Below, in pieces: positions 25,373 through 36,179 of a stretch of DNA of 38,321 nt; position 1 is the first letter of the stretch, and the number at the start of each line of letters is the position of its first letter. The stretch comes from Spongiibacteraceae bacterium. Its GTDB lineage: Bacteria > Pseudomonadota > Gammaproteobacteria > Pseudomonadales > PIVM01. Under the pieces are notes generated by a model that was given only the letters and a program-made list of their open reading frames with translations, was not told where the DNA came from and searched no databases. A program made the position numbers and the translations under genes. Location of the stretch: positions 1-38,321 of the forward strand of contig JAUXDF010000003.1 in NCBI GenBank assembly GCA_030618505.1. Reading direction: 5' to 3'.

Positions 25373-25756
25373 CTACTGTGCTAGAGATTTTTGCTGATCA
25401 TTTTGACACCGCTTAAGCAGGCGCCGCCATAGTCCCGTTGTCTGATTTAATACTTCAGTGTTATTTAAGAGGCCTGCATCCTTCCTTGCTAGAACGATTA
25501 TATCAATACCAGTGAGTTGGTGCTGATTTAAACGAAAACTATCCCTGATTAAGCGCTTGATACGATTACGTTGCACAGCTAGTCGCACATGCTTTTTTGC
25601 GACAACAATACCTAAACGGGGTTGGGCTAGTTCATTAGGGCGACAAAGTAATAAAAATTCCTTTGTCGAAACCTTCCAGTGCACATTATTAAAAACAACT
25701 TGATAATGGCTGGCGTTTAATAAACGCAATTGTTTGTTGAACGAATAATCTGACAC
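25373..25756 (-). CDS. rnpA: Ribonuclease P protein component
   Basis: RLGIVVAKKHVRLAVQRNRIKRLIRDSFR. Confidence 0.96.
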   Translation of the reverse strand: MSDYSFNKQLRLLNASHYQVVFNNVHWKVSTKEFLLLCRPNELAQPRLGIVVAKKHVRLAVQRNRIKRLIRDSFRLNQHQLTGIDIIVLARKDAGLLNNTEVLNQTTGLWRRLLKRCQNDQQKSLAQ

Positions 25757-25788
25757 AGAAAATCAGGCAATTGCGTAATAACAGACAA

Positions 25789-25923
25789 TTATGCAGAGAG
25801 CTTCTTACGACCCCTGGCGCGACGCCGCCTGATAACTGCTTGACCACCTTTGGTTGCCATACGTGCACGGAAACCGTGGTTACGTTTACGCTTAAGGTTA
25901 CTGGGCTGAAATGTTCTTTTCAT
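25789..25923 (-). CDS. rpmH: 50S ribosomal protein L34
   Basis: Translated directly (absent from the ORF track because it is short): [44 protein letters not shown]. Confidence 0.97.
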   Translation of the reverse strand: MKRTFQPSNLKRKRNHGFRARMATKGGQAVIRRRRARGRKKLSA

Positions 25924-26515
25924 GATGATACATCCAAAAATTATATAAAATCTGCTTTGTAAGCCTTATGGCGTTTACAAAGGGCGGCAAATTTTAGTGA
26001 ATTTTGTACTAAATATCAATTAACTATGCATATTAAATGTAATTTTATTATCAGGCTTCGAGAATTATGTGCTGGATTACCTCGGCAGAAGCCTATATTA
26101 CCTGCCCGGGAGGCTTAATATTATTCTTAATAAGTTCTTATCTTGTTGTTTTACCTAATTATTATTTCAATTTTTTATAGAATAAAATATGTATAGTTTC
26201 TGCCTAAGATATATATAATTTAATCAAAATATTATTTATACCGCTTAATGCACAAAACACCCATAAGTTACTCACAAGTTATCCACAGCTTTTATTTTAA
26301 ATGCTGTATTTTTTTTTGTTTATCTCTCTGTCAATAAAATATTAACTCTATGAATTCACAATAAAAACACTACAATCCTTTAAATGGTTTTACGGGAATC
26401 TTATGTGGATAACTATGTATAGTTCATAGTAAAATGCCGCCTCCGGCCACCATTCAAGTGGTCGTTTGTTGGGCTTACTTAAATAACGATCTTATTATAA
26501 ATTCAGGGGGCTTTT
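25924..26515. other. Probable oriC (rpmH-dnaA intergenic)
   Basis: AT-rich, TTATCCACA 26279-26287, TGTGGATAA 26404-26412, TTACTCACA 26268-26276. Genes to the left are minus and to the right are plus, so transcription diverges from this point. Confidence 0.75.
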
Positions 26516-27937
26516 TTGCCTGATATTATCTGGCAACGCTGTGTTGATCGACTTCAAGACGAATTACCGTCTCAGCAGTTCAATACATGGATTAGACCGC
26601 TTCAGGCTGAAACTATAGCTGAAGGCTTGAGGTTAATGGCGCCTAACCGGTTTATAAAAGAATGGGTTAATGACAAATACATCGATCGAATCGCTGAATT
26701 AGTCTCTGAGGCTAGTGAGGGAGAATTTGCACAAGTTTTAGTTGAGATAGACCAAAAAAATATAGGATCTGCTGTCCGTCCCAGTAGCCTTAATCGCCGG
26801 AGCGAAAAGACTAATATCACTTTAAACCGTGATTTTGATAAAACGCCCCCTCCGGCAAATATTAACCAAACTAAAGTGCTCGATCGGCAGGTAGAAATTG
26901 AAGGCGCCATTAAACACCAAAGTCACCTGACAGAAAGTAATACCTTTGACACCTTTGTAGAGGGTAAATCCAACCAGTTAGCGCGAGCAGCAGCTTCCCA
27001 AGTTGCTGAAAACCCCGGAGGCTCCTATAACCCACTGTTTATTTATGGCGGTGTTGGTTTGGGTAAAACTCATTTAATGCATGCCGTTGGTCATTCTTTA
27101 CTAAAACGAAATCCGAACGCAAAAGTTGTCTATTTACATTCTGAGCGTTTTGTCGCTGATATGGTAAAAGCTTTACAATTAAATGCGATAAATGACTTTA
27201 AGCGTTATTACCGTTCGGTTGATGCTTTGCTGATTGACGATATTCAGTTTTTTGCCGGTAAGGAACGTTCTCAAGAAGAATTTTTTCATACTTTTAATGC
27301 CCTGCTGGAGGGTGGCCAACAGATGATACTAACCTGTGACCGTTACCCTAGAGAAATAAATGGGGTTGCTGAGCGATTAAAGTCTCGGTTTGGTTGGGGT
27401 TTAACGGTCGCCGTTGAACCACCGGAGTTAGAGACACGAGTTGCTATTTTGATGAAAAAAGCAGAGCAAGCAAAAATTGATCTTCCACCTGATGCGGCTT
27501 TTTTTATTGCCCAAAGAATACGTTCTAATGTCAGGGAGCTTGAAGGCGCTCTAAAGCGGGTTATCGCTAATGCACATTTTATGGCAAAACCCATCGATGT
27601 AGAGCTCATTCGAGAGTCATTAAAAGACCTTTTGGCTCTGCAGGACAGACAAGTTAACATTAGTAATATTCAGCGTACGGTTGCAGAGTATTATAAAATC
27701 AAAATGGCTGACTTGCTTTCAAGACGAAGAAATCGTTCCATAGCGCGACCCCGGCAGATGGCAATGGCTCTAGCTAAAGAGCTGACTAATCATAGTTTGC
27801 CAGAGATTGGAGATGCCTTTGGTGGCAGAGACCATACTACTGTGCTGCACGCTTGCAGAAAGATCGCTGAACTAAAAGAAGCAGATTCAGATATAAAAGA
27901 AGACCATAAGAATTTATTAAGATTATTGACTACCTGA
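26516..27937 (+). CDS. dnaA: Chromosomal replication initiator DnaA (TTG start)
   Basis: [56 protein letters not shown]. Confidence 0.98.
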   Translation: MPDIIWQRCVDRLQDELPSQQFNTWIRPLQAETIAEGLRLMAPNRFIKEWVNDKYIDRIAELVSEASEGEFAQVLVEIDQKNIGSAVRPSSLNRRSEKTNITLNRDFDKTPPPANINQTKVLDRQVEIEGAIKHQSHLTESNTFDTFVEGKSNQLARAAASQVAENPGGSYNPLFIYGGVGLGKTHLMHAVGHSLLKRNPNAKVVYLHSERFVADMVKALQLNAINDFKRYYRSVDALLIDDIQFFAGKERSQEEFFHTFNALLEGGQQMILTCDRYPREINGVAERLKSRFGWGLTVAVEPPELETRVAILMKKAEQAKIDLPPDAAFFIAQRIRSNVRELEGALKRVIANAHFMAKPIDVELIRESLKDLLALQDRQVNISNIQRTVAEYYKIKMADLLSRRRNRSIARPRQMAMALAKELTNHSLPEIGDAFGGRDHTTVLHACRKIAELKEADSDIKEDHKNLLRLLTT

Positions 27938-27991
27938 TATGTCTGTTTAAAACAGAATATTCATAAAAGGGAAACATAAGAGACGACCGTT

Positions 27992-29095
27992 ATGAAATTT
28001 ACAGTAAAAAGAGAAGCACTACTTAAGCCACTCAATTTGGTGGCTGGTGTTGTAGAGCGTCGTCAAACTCTGCCCATACTATCTAACGTTATGTTGGTTT
28101 TAAATAATAATCAGCTCTCCTTAACCGGCACAGACCTGGAAGTTGAAATAGTAGGTAGGGTGCTAGTTGAAGATGGCGGCGATGATGGTGAAATTACCGT
28201 ACCGGCAAGAAAGCTGCTGGATATTTGTAAATCCTTACCGGATGGTGGGGATATTCAAATTAGCCTTAAAGATCAAAAGGTTGTGGTAAAAAGCGGCCGT
28301 AGCCGATTTACTCTTTCTTCATTACCTGCTAATGATTTTCCTAATATCGAAGAAGGACCGGGAAGTTTTGAAATTGACATACTGCAGGGACAATTAAAAC
28401 GCTTGATTGAAAGAACTTCCTTTGCAATGGCACAGCAGGACGTGCGTTATTATCTTAATGGTATGTTGTGGGAAGCATCAAAAGATCAGCTAAAAGTAGT
28501 AGCTACCGATGGTCATAGACTCGCTATGTGTAATCTTGCTACAGAGCTCAATATTTCAGAGGTAAAACAAGTCATTATTCCACGTAAAGGGGTTAATGAA
28601 CTCCTGCGTTTGTTGATGGAAGAAAAAAAGGGTATCAAAATTGTGTTTGGTACTAACCACATGAAAGCGACCACCGATGACTTTACTTTTACCTCTAAAT
28701 TGGTTGATGGTAAATTTCCTGATTATGACAGAGTGTTACCTAAAGGTAGCAATAAGAGTGTCTATGGTTCTCGCCAGGAATTAAAGCAGGCTTTCTCACG
28801 TACGGCTATATTATCAAATGAAAAATATCGTGGTATCCGGCTAGTTCTTACTGATGGCAGCCTACAAATACTTGCTAATAACCCAGAGCAGGAAGAGGCT
28901 GAAGAGACTGTTAGTGTTGATTACCAGGGAGAAAACCTGGAGATAGGTTTTAATGTCAGTTACCTTGTTGATGTTATGACCGTTTTATCCGGTGATCAGG
29001 TTAAAATTAATCTCTCAGATTCCAATAGCAGTGCATTAATTGAAGAGTCTGACGATAGTGACTCTCAATATGTTGTAATGCCGATGCGACTTTAA
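27992..29095 (+). CDS. dnaN: DNA polymerase III beta sliding clamp
   Basis: MKFTVKREALLKPLNLVAGVVERRQTLPILSNVML, C-terminal YVVMPMRL. Confidence 0.98.
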   Translation: MKFTVKREALLKPLNLVAGVVERRQTLPILSNVMLVLNNNQLSLTGTDLEVEIVGRVLVEDGGDDGEITVPARKLLDICKSLPDGGDIQISLKDQKVVVKSGRSRFTLSSLPANDFPNIEEGPGSFEIDILQGQLKRLIERTSFAMAQQDVRYYLNGMLWEASKDQLKVVATDGHRLAMCNLATELNISEVKQVIIPRKGVNELLRLLMEEKKGIKIVFGTNHMKATTDDFTFTSKLVDGKFPDYDRVLPKGSNKSVYGSRQELKQAFSRTAILSNEKYRGIRLVLTDGSLQILANNPEQEEAEETVSVDYQGENLEIGFNVSYLVDVMTVLSGDQVKINLSDSNSSALIEESDDSDSQYVVMPMRL

Positions 29096-29115
29096 ATGGC
29101 TGTTAAGAGGCATAC

Positions 29116-30228
29116 TTGAACGTGCACCCTACCCTTTTAGAATGTTTAACGGTGCAGGATGTACGAAACATAGAAAATATAAAACTGGATCAGCTTACTA
29201 ATATCACGATTTTGTATGGAGAGAACGGCAGTGGTAAAACCTCTATACTGGAAGCGATAAATATATTGGGTTTGTCTCGATCTTTTAGAACGAATAAAAT
29301 CAACACTGTAATTCGCAAAAATAGACCCGAGTGCATCGTATTTGGCAATTTAAGAGAAGAAAACTCGGAGCGACTTACCCCCTTGGGTATTAGTCGCTCT
29401 AGTGATGGTAAGCGCAAGATCCAGGCAAACCAACTGGAGATTAAAAGAATTAGCGAGCTTGCCAGGCTTTTGCCTATACAGGTTATAGATGCACAAGCGT
29501 TTAAGTTACTGGAGGGCGGGCCAAAAGAAAGGCGACAGTTTCTGGATTGGGGGGTGTTCCACGTGGAACACCAATTTGTTTTATTGTGGGCAAAGCTGGA
29601 ACGCTCGGTAAAACAACGGAATGCGACACTACGGCAATATAAAGTAAATACCACCCCTTTGCAGGTAGAAATATGGGATAGGGAAATATATACGCTTGCT
29701 GAGCCTATTCATCGCTTGCGAAAGAGCTATTTTAATCGCTTTAACGAAAGGTTTTGTGAGATATGGCGTAAGATTAATAGCGGCATTGAGATTGAGCTTC
29801 AATATGATAAAGGATGGAGCGTAGATCAGCCCCTTGATGCTGAGCTCAAACAAAGGTTTGAACTGGATAAGCGCAGAGGTCTTACCTCTATTGGTCCCCA
29901 CAGAGCGACAATTGATATAATTAGCGCAGGTAGACCAGCACATCTTATCTTGTCGAGGGGGCAGCAAAAACTTGTCGTTTCGGCATTAAAAATCACGCAG
30001 GGGCAGTTATTAAGGGACTATCTTTCGAAAAAAACTATTTATTTGCTCGATGATTTACCCTCAGAATTTGATAAATCCAACCGGAAAGTTATTTGCCGGT
30101 TGTTAGAAGATATAGATGCGCAGCTATTTTTAACCTGCGTAGAGGCCGATAGCCTTAAGGGCTGCTGGAAAAATGAGACCCAAGTGAAAATGTTTCACGT
30201 GGAACATGGCACAGTCACAGAAGTTTAG
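29116..30228 (+). CDS. recF: DNA replication and repair protein RecF (TTG start)
   Basis: LYGENGSGKTSILEAINILGLSRSFR; HLILSRGQQKLVVSALKI. Confidence 0.96.
   Translation: MNVHPTLLECLTVQDVRNIENIKLDQLTNITILYGENGSGKTSILEAINILGLSRSFRTNKINTVIRKNRPECIVFGNLREENSERLTPLGISRSSDGKRKIQANQLEIKRISELARLLPIQVIDAQAFKLLEGGPKERRQFLDWGVFHVEHQFVLLWAKLERSVKQRNATLRQYKVNTTPLQVEIWDREIYTLAEPIHRLRKSYFNRFNERFCEIWRKINSGIEIELQYDKGWSVDQPLDAELKQRFELDKRRGLTSIGPHRATIDIISAGRPAHLILSRGQQKLVVSALKITQGQLLRDYLSKKTIYLLDDLPSEFDKSNRKVICRLLEDIDAQLFLTCVEADSLKGCWKNETQVKMFHVEHGTVTEV
29555..29570. promoter_or_regulatory. parS: parS-like ParB binding site
   Basis: TGTTCCACGTGGAACA, perfect 16-bp palindrome (20 bp with flanks), inside recF. 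Confidence 0.9.
30191..30206. promoter_or_regulatory. parS: parS-like ParB binding site (one arm mismatch)
   Basis: TGTTTCACGTGGAACA inside the 3' end of recF. Confidence 0.85.
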
Positions 30229-30245
30229 TGTGTTTTTGGAGATAA

Positions 30246-32672
<2,427 letters not shown>

Positions 32673-32710
32673 GTGCTTTTGTTGTGGGTTCTCACGAGAA
32701 ATGAAAAATT

Positions 32711-32743
32711 CTCACCTAAAATGAATCAAATATTTTAGGTGAG
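32711..32743. repeat. Perfect 12-bp stem-loop downstream of gyrB
   Basis: CTCACCTAAAAT-gaatcaaat-ATTTTAGGTGAG. Confidence 0.75.
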
Positions 32744-32794
32744 TTATAATAAAATCAGTAACTTACAAATAATTACCATATAATAATTATTGTT

Positions 32795-32828
32795 AATTGG
32801 TCGGGTAAATCACTTTTTCCGACCAATT
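32795..32828. repeat. Perfect 10-bp stem-loop
   Basis: AATTGGTCGG-14 nt-CCGACCAATT. Confidence 0.75.
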
Positions 32829-32913
32829 CTATACAGTTGAAAGCACAGATAAAGCCTCTCTAAAACCATTTTATAGTTGTGTTGGCTCCCACATAATGGC
32901 CAAATCCGACCTT

Positions 32914-32937
32914 TTCTCACATAAAATGCACTTTTCT
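32914..32937 (+). repeat. Left copy of a 24-bp imperfect inverted repeat flanking the RES module
   Basis: TTCTCACATAAAATGCACTTTTCT; 23/24 match to the reverse complement of 35811-35834. Confidence 0.8.
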
Positions 32938-33103
32938 GCCAGACACCTCAGCCTAAGCTTGTTGATTGGCTCCAGCAATTAACCGCCCTGATTCTTTTAA
33001 CATTCAACGGCTTACAAAGCCAATTGGCGCGAAAAACCACCTGCCATTTAACATTTTAGGGACACAGAAAACTCAGATCAGTTAGTAAACTCGGCCTAAA
33101 TAA

Positions 33104-33146
33104 CTTTAATATTGAAGTATATTTATTTTATGCTACAATATTAAAG
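33104..33146 (+). promoter_or_regulatory. Predicted promoter with palindromic operator for the antitoxin-RES-exonuclease operon
   Basis: CTTTAATATTG (33104-33114) and CAATATTAAAG (33136-33146) form an exact inverted repeat. TTGAAG (33112) -16 bp- TACAAT (33134) overlap the arms. AAGGAGG SD at 33153. Confidence 0.65.
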
Positions 33147-33165
33147 CAGATTAAGGAGGCCTATC

Positions 33166-33567
33166 ATGAGCCAATACGCAGATTTCACGAAAGAAAAAAG
33201 AAAAGAAGCTGCCGGCCCTTTAATTAAGGCTGTACTTCAAATATTTGAACGCTGGAGACTAAATAATACCCAGCAGCAATCCTTATTGGGCCTGCATAAT
33301 GAGGGTACATTCTATAACTGGAAGAAGAAGCCTGAATCAGCAACGCTCACTAATGATCTGCTAGAACGAACCAGCTATATATTGGGAATTTGGAGATCAC
33401 TTCAATTACTTATTCCTGAGGAAAGGGTCTCTGATTCTTGGATCACCTCGCCTAATAGTAGTATTGCGTTTAATGGGCAGTCTCCACTAGAAAGAATGCT
33501 TGGCGGCCAGATCGTAGATCTAGCCCATGTGCGTCAATATTTAGATTCGGAAAGAGGCGGTTGGTAA
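33166..33567 (+). CDS. MbcA/ParS/Xre-type antitoxin (DUF2384 C-terminal)
   Basis: 133 aa; C-terminal SPLERMLGGQIVDLAHVRQYLDSERGGW is typical of RES-associated antitoxins. Confidence 0.88.
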   Translation: MSQYADFTKEKRKEAAGPLIKAVLQIFERWRLNNTQQQSLLGLHNEGTFYNWKKKPESATLTNDLLERTSYILGIWRSLQLLIPEERVSDSWITSPNSSIAFNGQSPLERMLGGQIVDLAHVRQYLDSERGGW

Positions 33568-34256
33568 TGGACGTTAATGGTCTGGATGTCACTAAAGTAG
33601 AAGAGACTACCTACCGTCTAATTCCAAGCAGGTTCCCACCTATTGACCTCTACGGGCGAGTCTCTACCCCAGAAGAGTTTGAATTTCTCCATGAAATAGA
33701 ATCCCTAACTAACGAAAGACTAAGAGATCAGGTTGGCGATATTAATCTCGTTGCCAAAGAAGACCGCATAGCAGGCCCAGGAACCAGCTATATCATGGCT
33801 GCATTTACGCATGCAAAAGTAGATGGTGACGGTGGCCGATTCAATAAGGGCTATGGTGTCTTTTACTGTGCAAAGGAGATAGAAACTGCACTAGAAGAGA
33901 CGAAGTATCACCGAGCAAAATTTTTTAACGACTTCAATAGTTGCCCCACAACCATTGATATGCGCTCGTTAGTATCTGACTTATCCCATGAACTTCACAC
34001 TATTCTTGATAAACAGACAGAGCTTCCTGATATTTATGATCCTGATGATTATTCTACTGGCCAAGCTCTTGGTCAAAAGCTAAAAGAAGCAGGCTCATGG
34101 GGCATTGAATACTCGAGTGTTCGCAAAGATGATGGAACATGTTATGGCGTTTTAAGACCACCAGCCCTATCAAACTGCCGACAATCAAAACACTACGAGT
34201 ATCATTTTGATGGAAATGAAATTTCACATGTAGTGGAGAAGATACCAGTCGAATGA
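33567..34256 (+). CDS. RES-domain toxin (NAD+-degrading family)
   Basis: RLIPSRFPPIDLYGRVS..., GRFNKGYGVFYCAKEIETALEETKYHR; follows its antitoxin with a TAATG overlap (ATG at 33567). Confidence 0.88.
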   Translation: MDVNGLDVTKVEETTYRLIPSRFPPIDLYGRVSTPEEFEFLHEIESLTNERLRDQVGDINLVAKEDRIAGPGTSYIMAAFTHAKVDGDGGRFNKGYGVFYCAKEIETALEETKYHRAKFFNDFNSCPTTIDMRSLVSDLSHELHTILDKQTELPDIYDPDDYSTGQALGQKLKEAGSWGIEYSSVRKDDGTCYGVLRPPALSNCRQSKHYEYHFDGNEISHVVEKIPVE

Positions 34257-34834
34257 ACGATATATTATTGCCATTCACCAATCTTCCCGACGCATACATA
34301 GTCCTTGATACGGAGACCACAGGCCTACTTGATGAAATAGGCCCCCCTGGCATCGTTACACTTGGATTAACTCCAGTAGATAACCATAAGATTTTAAATT
34401 CTATCGAATTTAAATTAAAACCCTACCGCAGTATCAACGATGAAGCACAACGCGTGCACGGCATATCAAACACAGAAGCTAGTACATTCGATGACATATC
34501 AATTAAATGGCCTGAGATTAAGGGTTATTTAAACAATAACTATGTCGTTATCCACAATGCTAGCTTTGACTGGCCTATAATCGAATTTCACATCCAAAAA
34601 TTCGATTTAGACCCTTTATCTAACGTTTCGATATTCTGTTCACAAAAATCTGCTATTCCCTTCGCTAAAGAAAACAACATTCCAATGAGTTCTCGTGGGC
34701 CCTCTTTGGATGCCCTCACTGAATACCTTAATACTTCGTCTTTACGGGTGAATGGAATACATGGCGCGGCAATAGATACTAAACAAACAGCACTTGTCGT
34801 AGAGGCCTTAAGGAAGCTAGGAGAAAATAAGTAG
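34253..34834 (+). CDS. DnaQ-like DEDDh 3'-5' exonuclease
   Basis: Exo I DTETTG, Exo II HNASFDWPIIE, Exo III HGAAIDTKQTA; overlaps the RES stop by ATGA. Confidence 0.88.
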   Translation: MNDILLPFTNLPDAYIVLDTETTGLLDEIGPPGIVTLGLTPVDNHKILNSIEFKLKPYRSINDEAQRVHGISNTEASTFDDISIKWPEIKGYLNNNYVVIHNASFDWPIIEFHIQKFDLDPLSNVSIFCSQKSAIPFAKENNIPMSSRGPSLDALTEYLNTSSLRVNGIHGAAIDTKQTALVVEALRKLGENK

Positions 34835-34871
34835 ATGTTAAAGGAACTCGAGTTTAGAGCGAGCTAAACCC

Positions 34872-34895
34872 TCAGGCCAATATTTTCTGGCCTGA
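34872..34895. terminator. Stem-loop downstream of the exonuclease, possible terminator
   Basis: TCAGGCCA-atattttc-TGGCCTGA; no strong T-tract. Confidence 0.45.
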
Positions 34896-35152
34896 TTGAG
34901 CTAGTTCCTCTGCTTGTTTTATCGTATTACGCGGCGTTTCTTTGCTCATCCGCATATTCCCTTTTTTTCGTCCTGTCAGGCGGCTCGAATTTTTTGCATT
35001 TACTGTTCCACCAAGACCTAGCGGCAACATGCCTAAAAATGTAAACAAGCCCCTTGCGAATTTGCGCTGCCGTTTGCGGATTGTTCTTTCGCCACGGCGA
35101 ATGACAACACAATTGCGCCTCCCTCTCACTATCCAAACAACAGTCATTTGAT

Positions 35153-35179
35153 GTGAGAGCCAACATTGTTGGTTCTCAC
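35153..35179. repeat. Palindrome GTGAGAGCCAACA-T-TGTTGGTTCTCAC
   Basis: 13-bp arms with one mismatch; arms share the TCTCAC motif of the flanking repeats. Confidence 0.75.
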
Positions 35180-35407
35180 GGAAAATAAATTTTCTATTAT
35201 TTTCAAGGAGTTGAGAGTTTCTCTCGCCACATTTATTCACTCTAAATCACATTTTGGTTGGGTAACTGCACGGTTACTCAACCAAGACCCTTGATAAAGA
35301 AGCTAGATATTTACAAAAGGGTTTAGTTTATCTAATAACTGATGAGTCTATCGAAATGTGGGCGGCCTACAGGGTGATATAGACAGGGGGAAAGATCAGG
35401 GCGCGTG

Positions 35408-35659
35408 CTATTTGGTTTTTGTGATTTTGCGGAGGGCCGTATCAATATGGTTATTGTTAGCATAGGCATAAATGTTTACGTCTCCGTCAATACTGATGCC
35501 GTCACCTATTTTGATTCGTGATTTTTCCAGCATATCCCACCGGTAGCGTTTAGCGCTCAAGCCAAGAGAAGTGTAATTATCCAGGGTGAGGCCTGTTCGG
35601 GCAATAGTGCGTTTTACCGCACTCTCCAAAACGGCATAGTCTTCTGGTGTGATTTTCAT
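35408..35659 (-). CDS. Small hypothetical protein
   Basis: 83 aa ORF with a preceding GGGAG SD-like sequence; MKITPEDYAVLESAVKRTIARTGLTLDNYTSLGLSAKRYRWDML. No family recognised. Confidence 0.55.
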   Translation of the reverse strand: MKITPEDYAVLESAVKRTIARTGLTLDNYTSLGLSAKRYRWDMLEKSRIKIGDGISIDGDVNIYAYANNNHIDTALRKITKTK

Positions 35660-35810
35660 TCTGACGCTCCCTGGTTGCTGTTTATGAAAGATCGTAAATC
35701 GTTATTGGAAGAACTGACAACAAGGAATGGCGTTGACACGAAGCCGCTTATGTACCCCGAAAAGAGAAATATATCAACGGTTTGAAGCGCGATAACTTAT
35801 TCAATTATAA

Positions 35811-35834
35811 AGAAAAGTGCAATTTATGTGAGAA
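35811..35834 (-). repeat. Right copy of the 24-bp imperfect inverted repeat
   Basis: AGAAAAGTGCAATTTATGTGAGAA. Confidence 0.8.
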
Positions 35835-36179
35835 CCAGCATTGTATAGTTCTAGTGCCAAGTAAAATCCGTCAATATAAAGTATGTAAGTGCTTACAAAC
35901 TTTGTATTGTCTGCCCCCCCTCTCAATGTCATTAACTTAAGGACATTCTTAGGCCCGTAGCCGTGATCAGTGTGCCCCGTGTAACGCTTTGGGTATGAGC
36001 TTGCGAAATCAAGGGGGTTACTGGATTAATTCCCGGATTTCATTGACGATCTGCTTTAGACATTGACCCAATAAATGAAAAGGTTACCGAGTTGATCAGT
36101 TTACAGTTGAGAGTAGCCAAGCAGGAATATGAGAATATTTCTTTATCCCATGAAAAAAATGCTTTTCCCGCAGTCACAG

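Noticed and set aside
28786-28800. TTCTCACGTACGG inside dnaN as another member of the repeat family
   Set aside because: Matches only the TTCTCAC core and lies in a conserved coding region; treated as coincidence.
29190-29967. Minus-strand ORFs within recF
   Set aside because: Shadow ORFs opposite RecF; no recognisable domains.
32940-33060. Plus-strand open stretch (PKLVDWLQQLTALILLTFNGLQSQLARKTTCHLTF*)
   Set aside because: No start codon with SD and only about 40 codons; cannot be distinguished from chance.
35153-35179. Integron attC site
   Set aside because: The palindrome lacks the RYYYAAC/GTTRRRY core pair and bulged arms of attC, and no integron integrase is visible.
36010-36070. Possible transposase C-terminal fragment on the minus strand (GQCLKQIVNEIRELIQ*)
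   Set aside because: Only about 18 codons before an upstream stop; too short to support without a database search.
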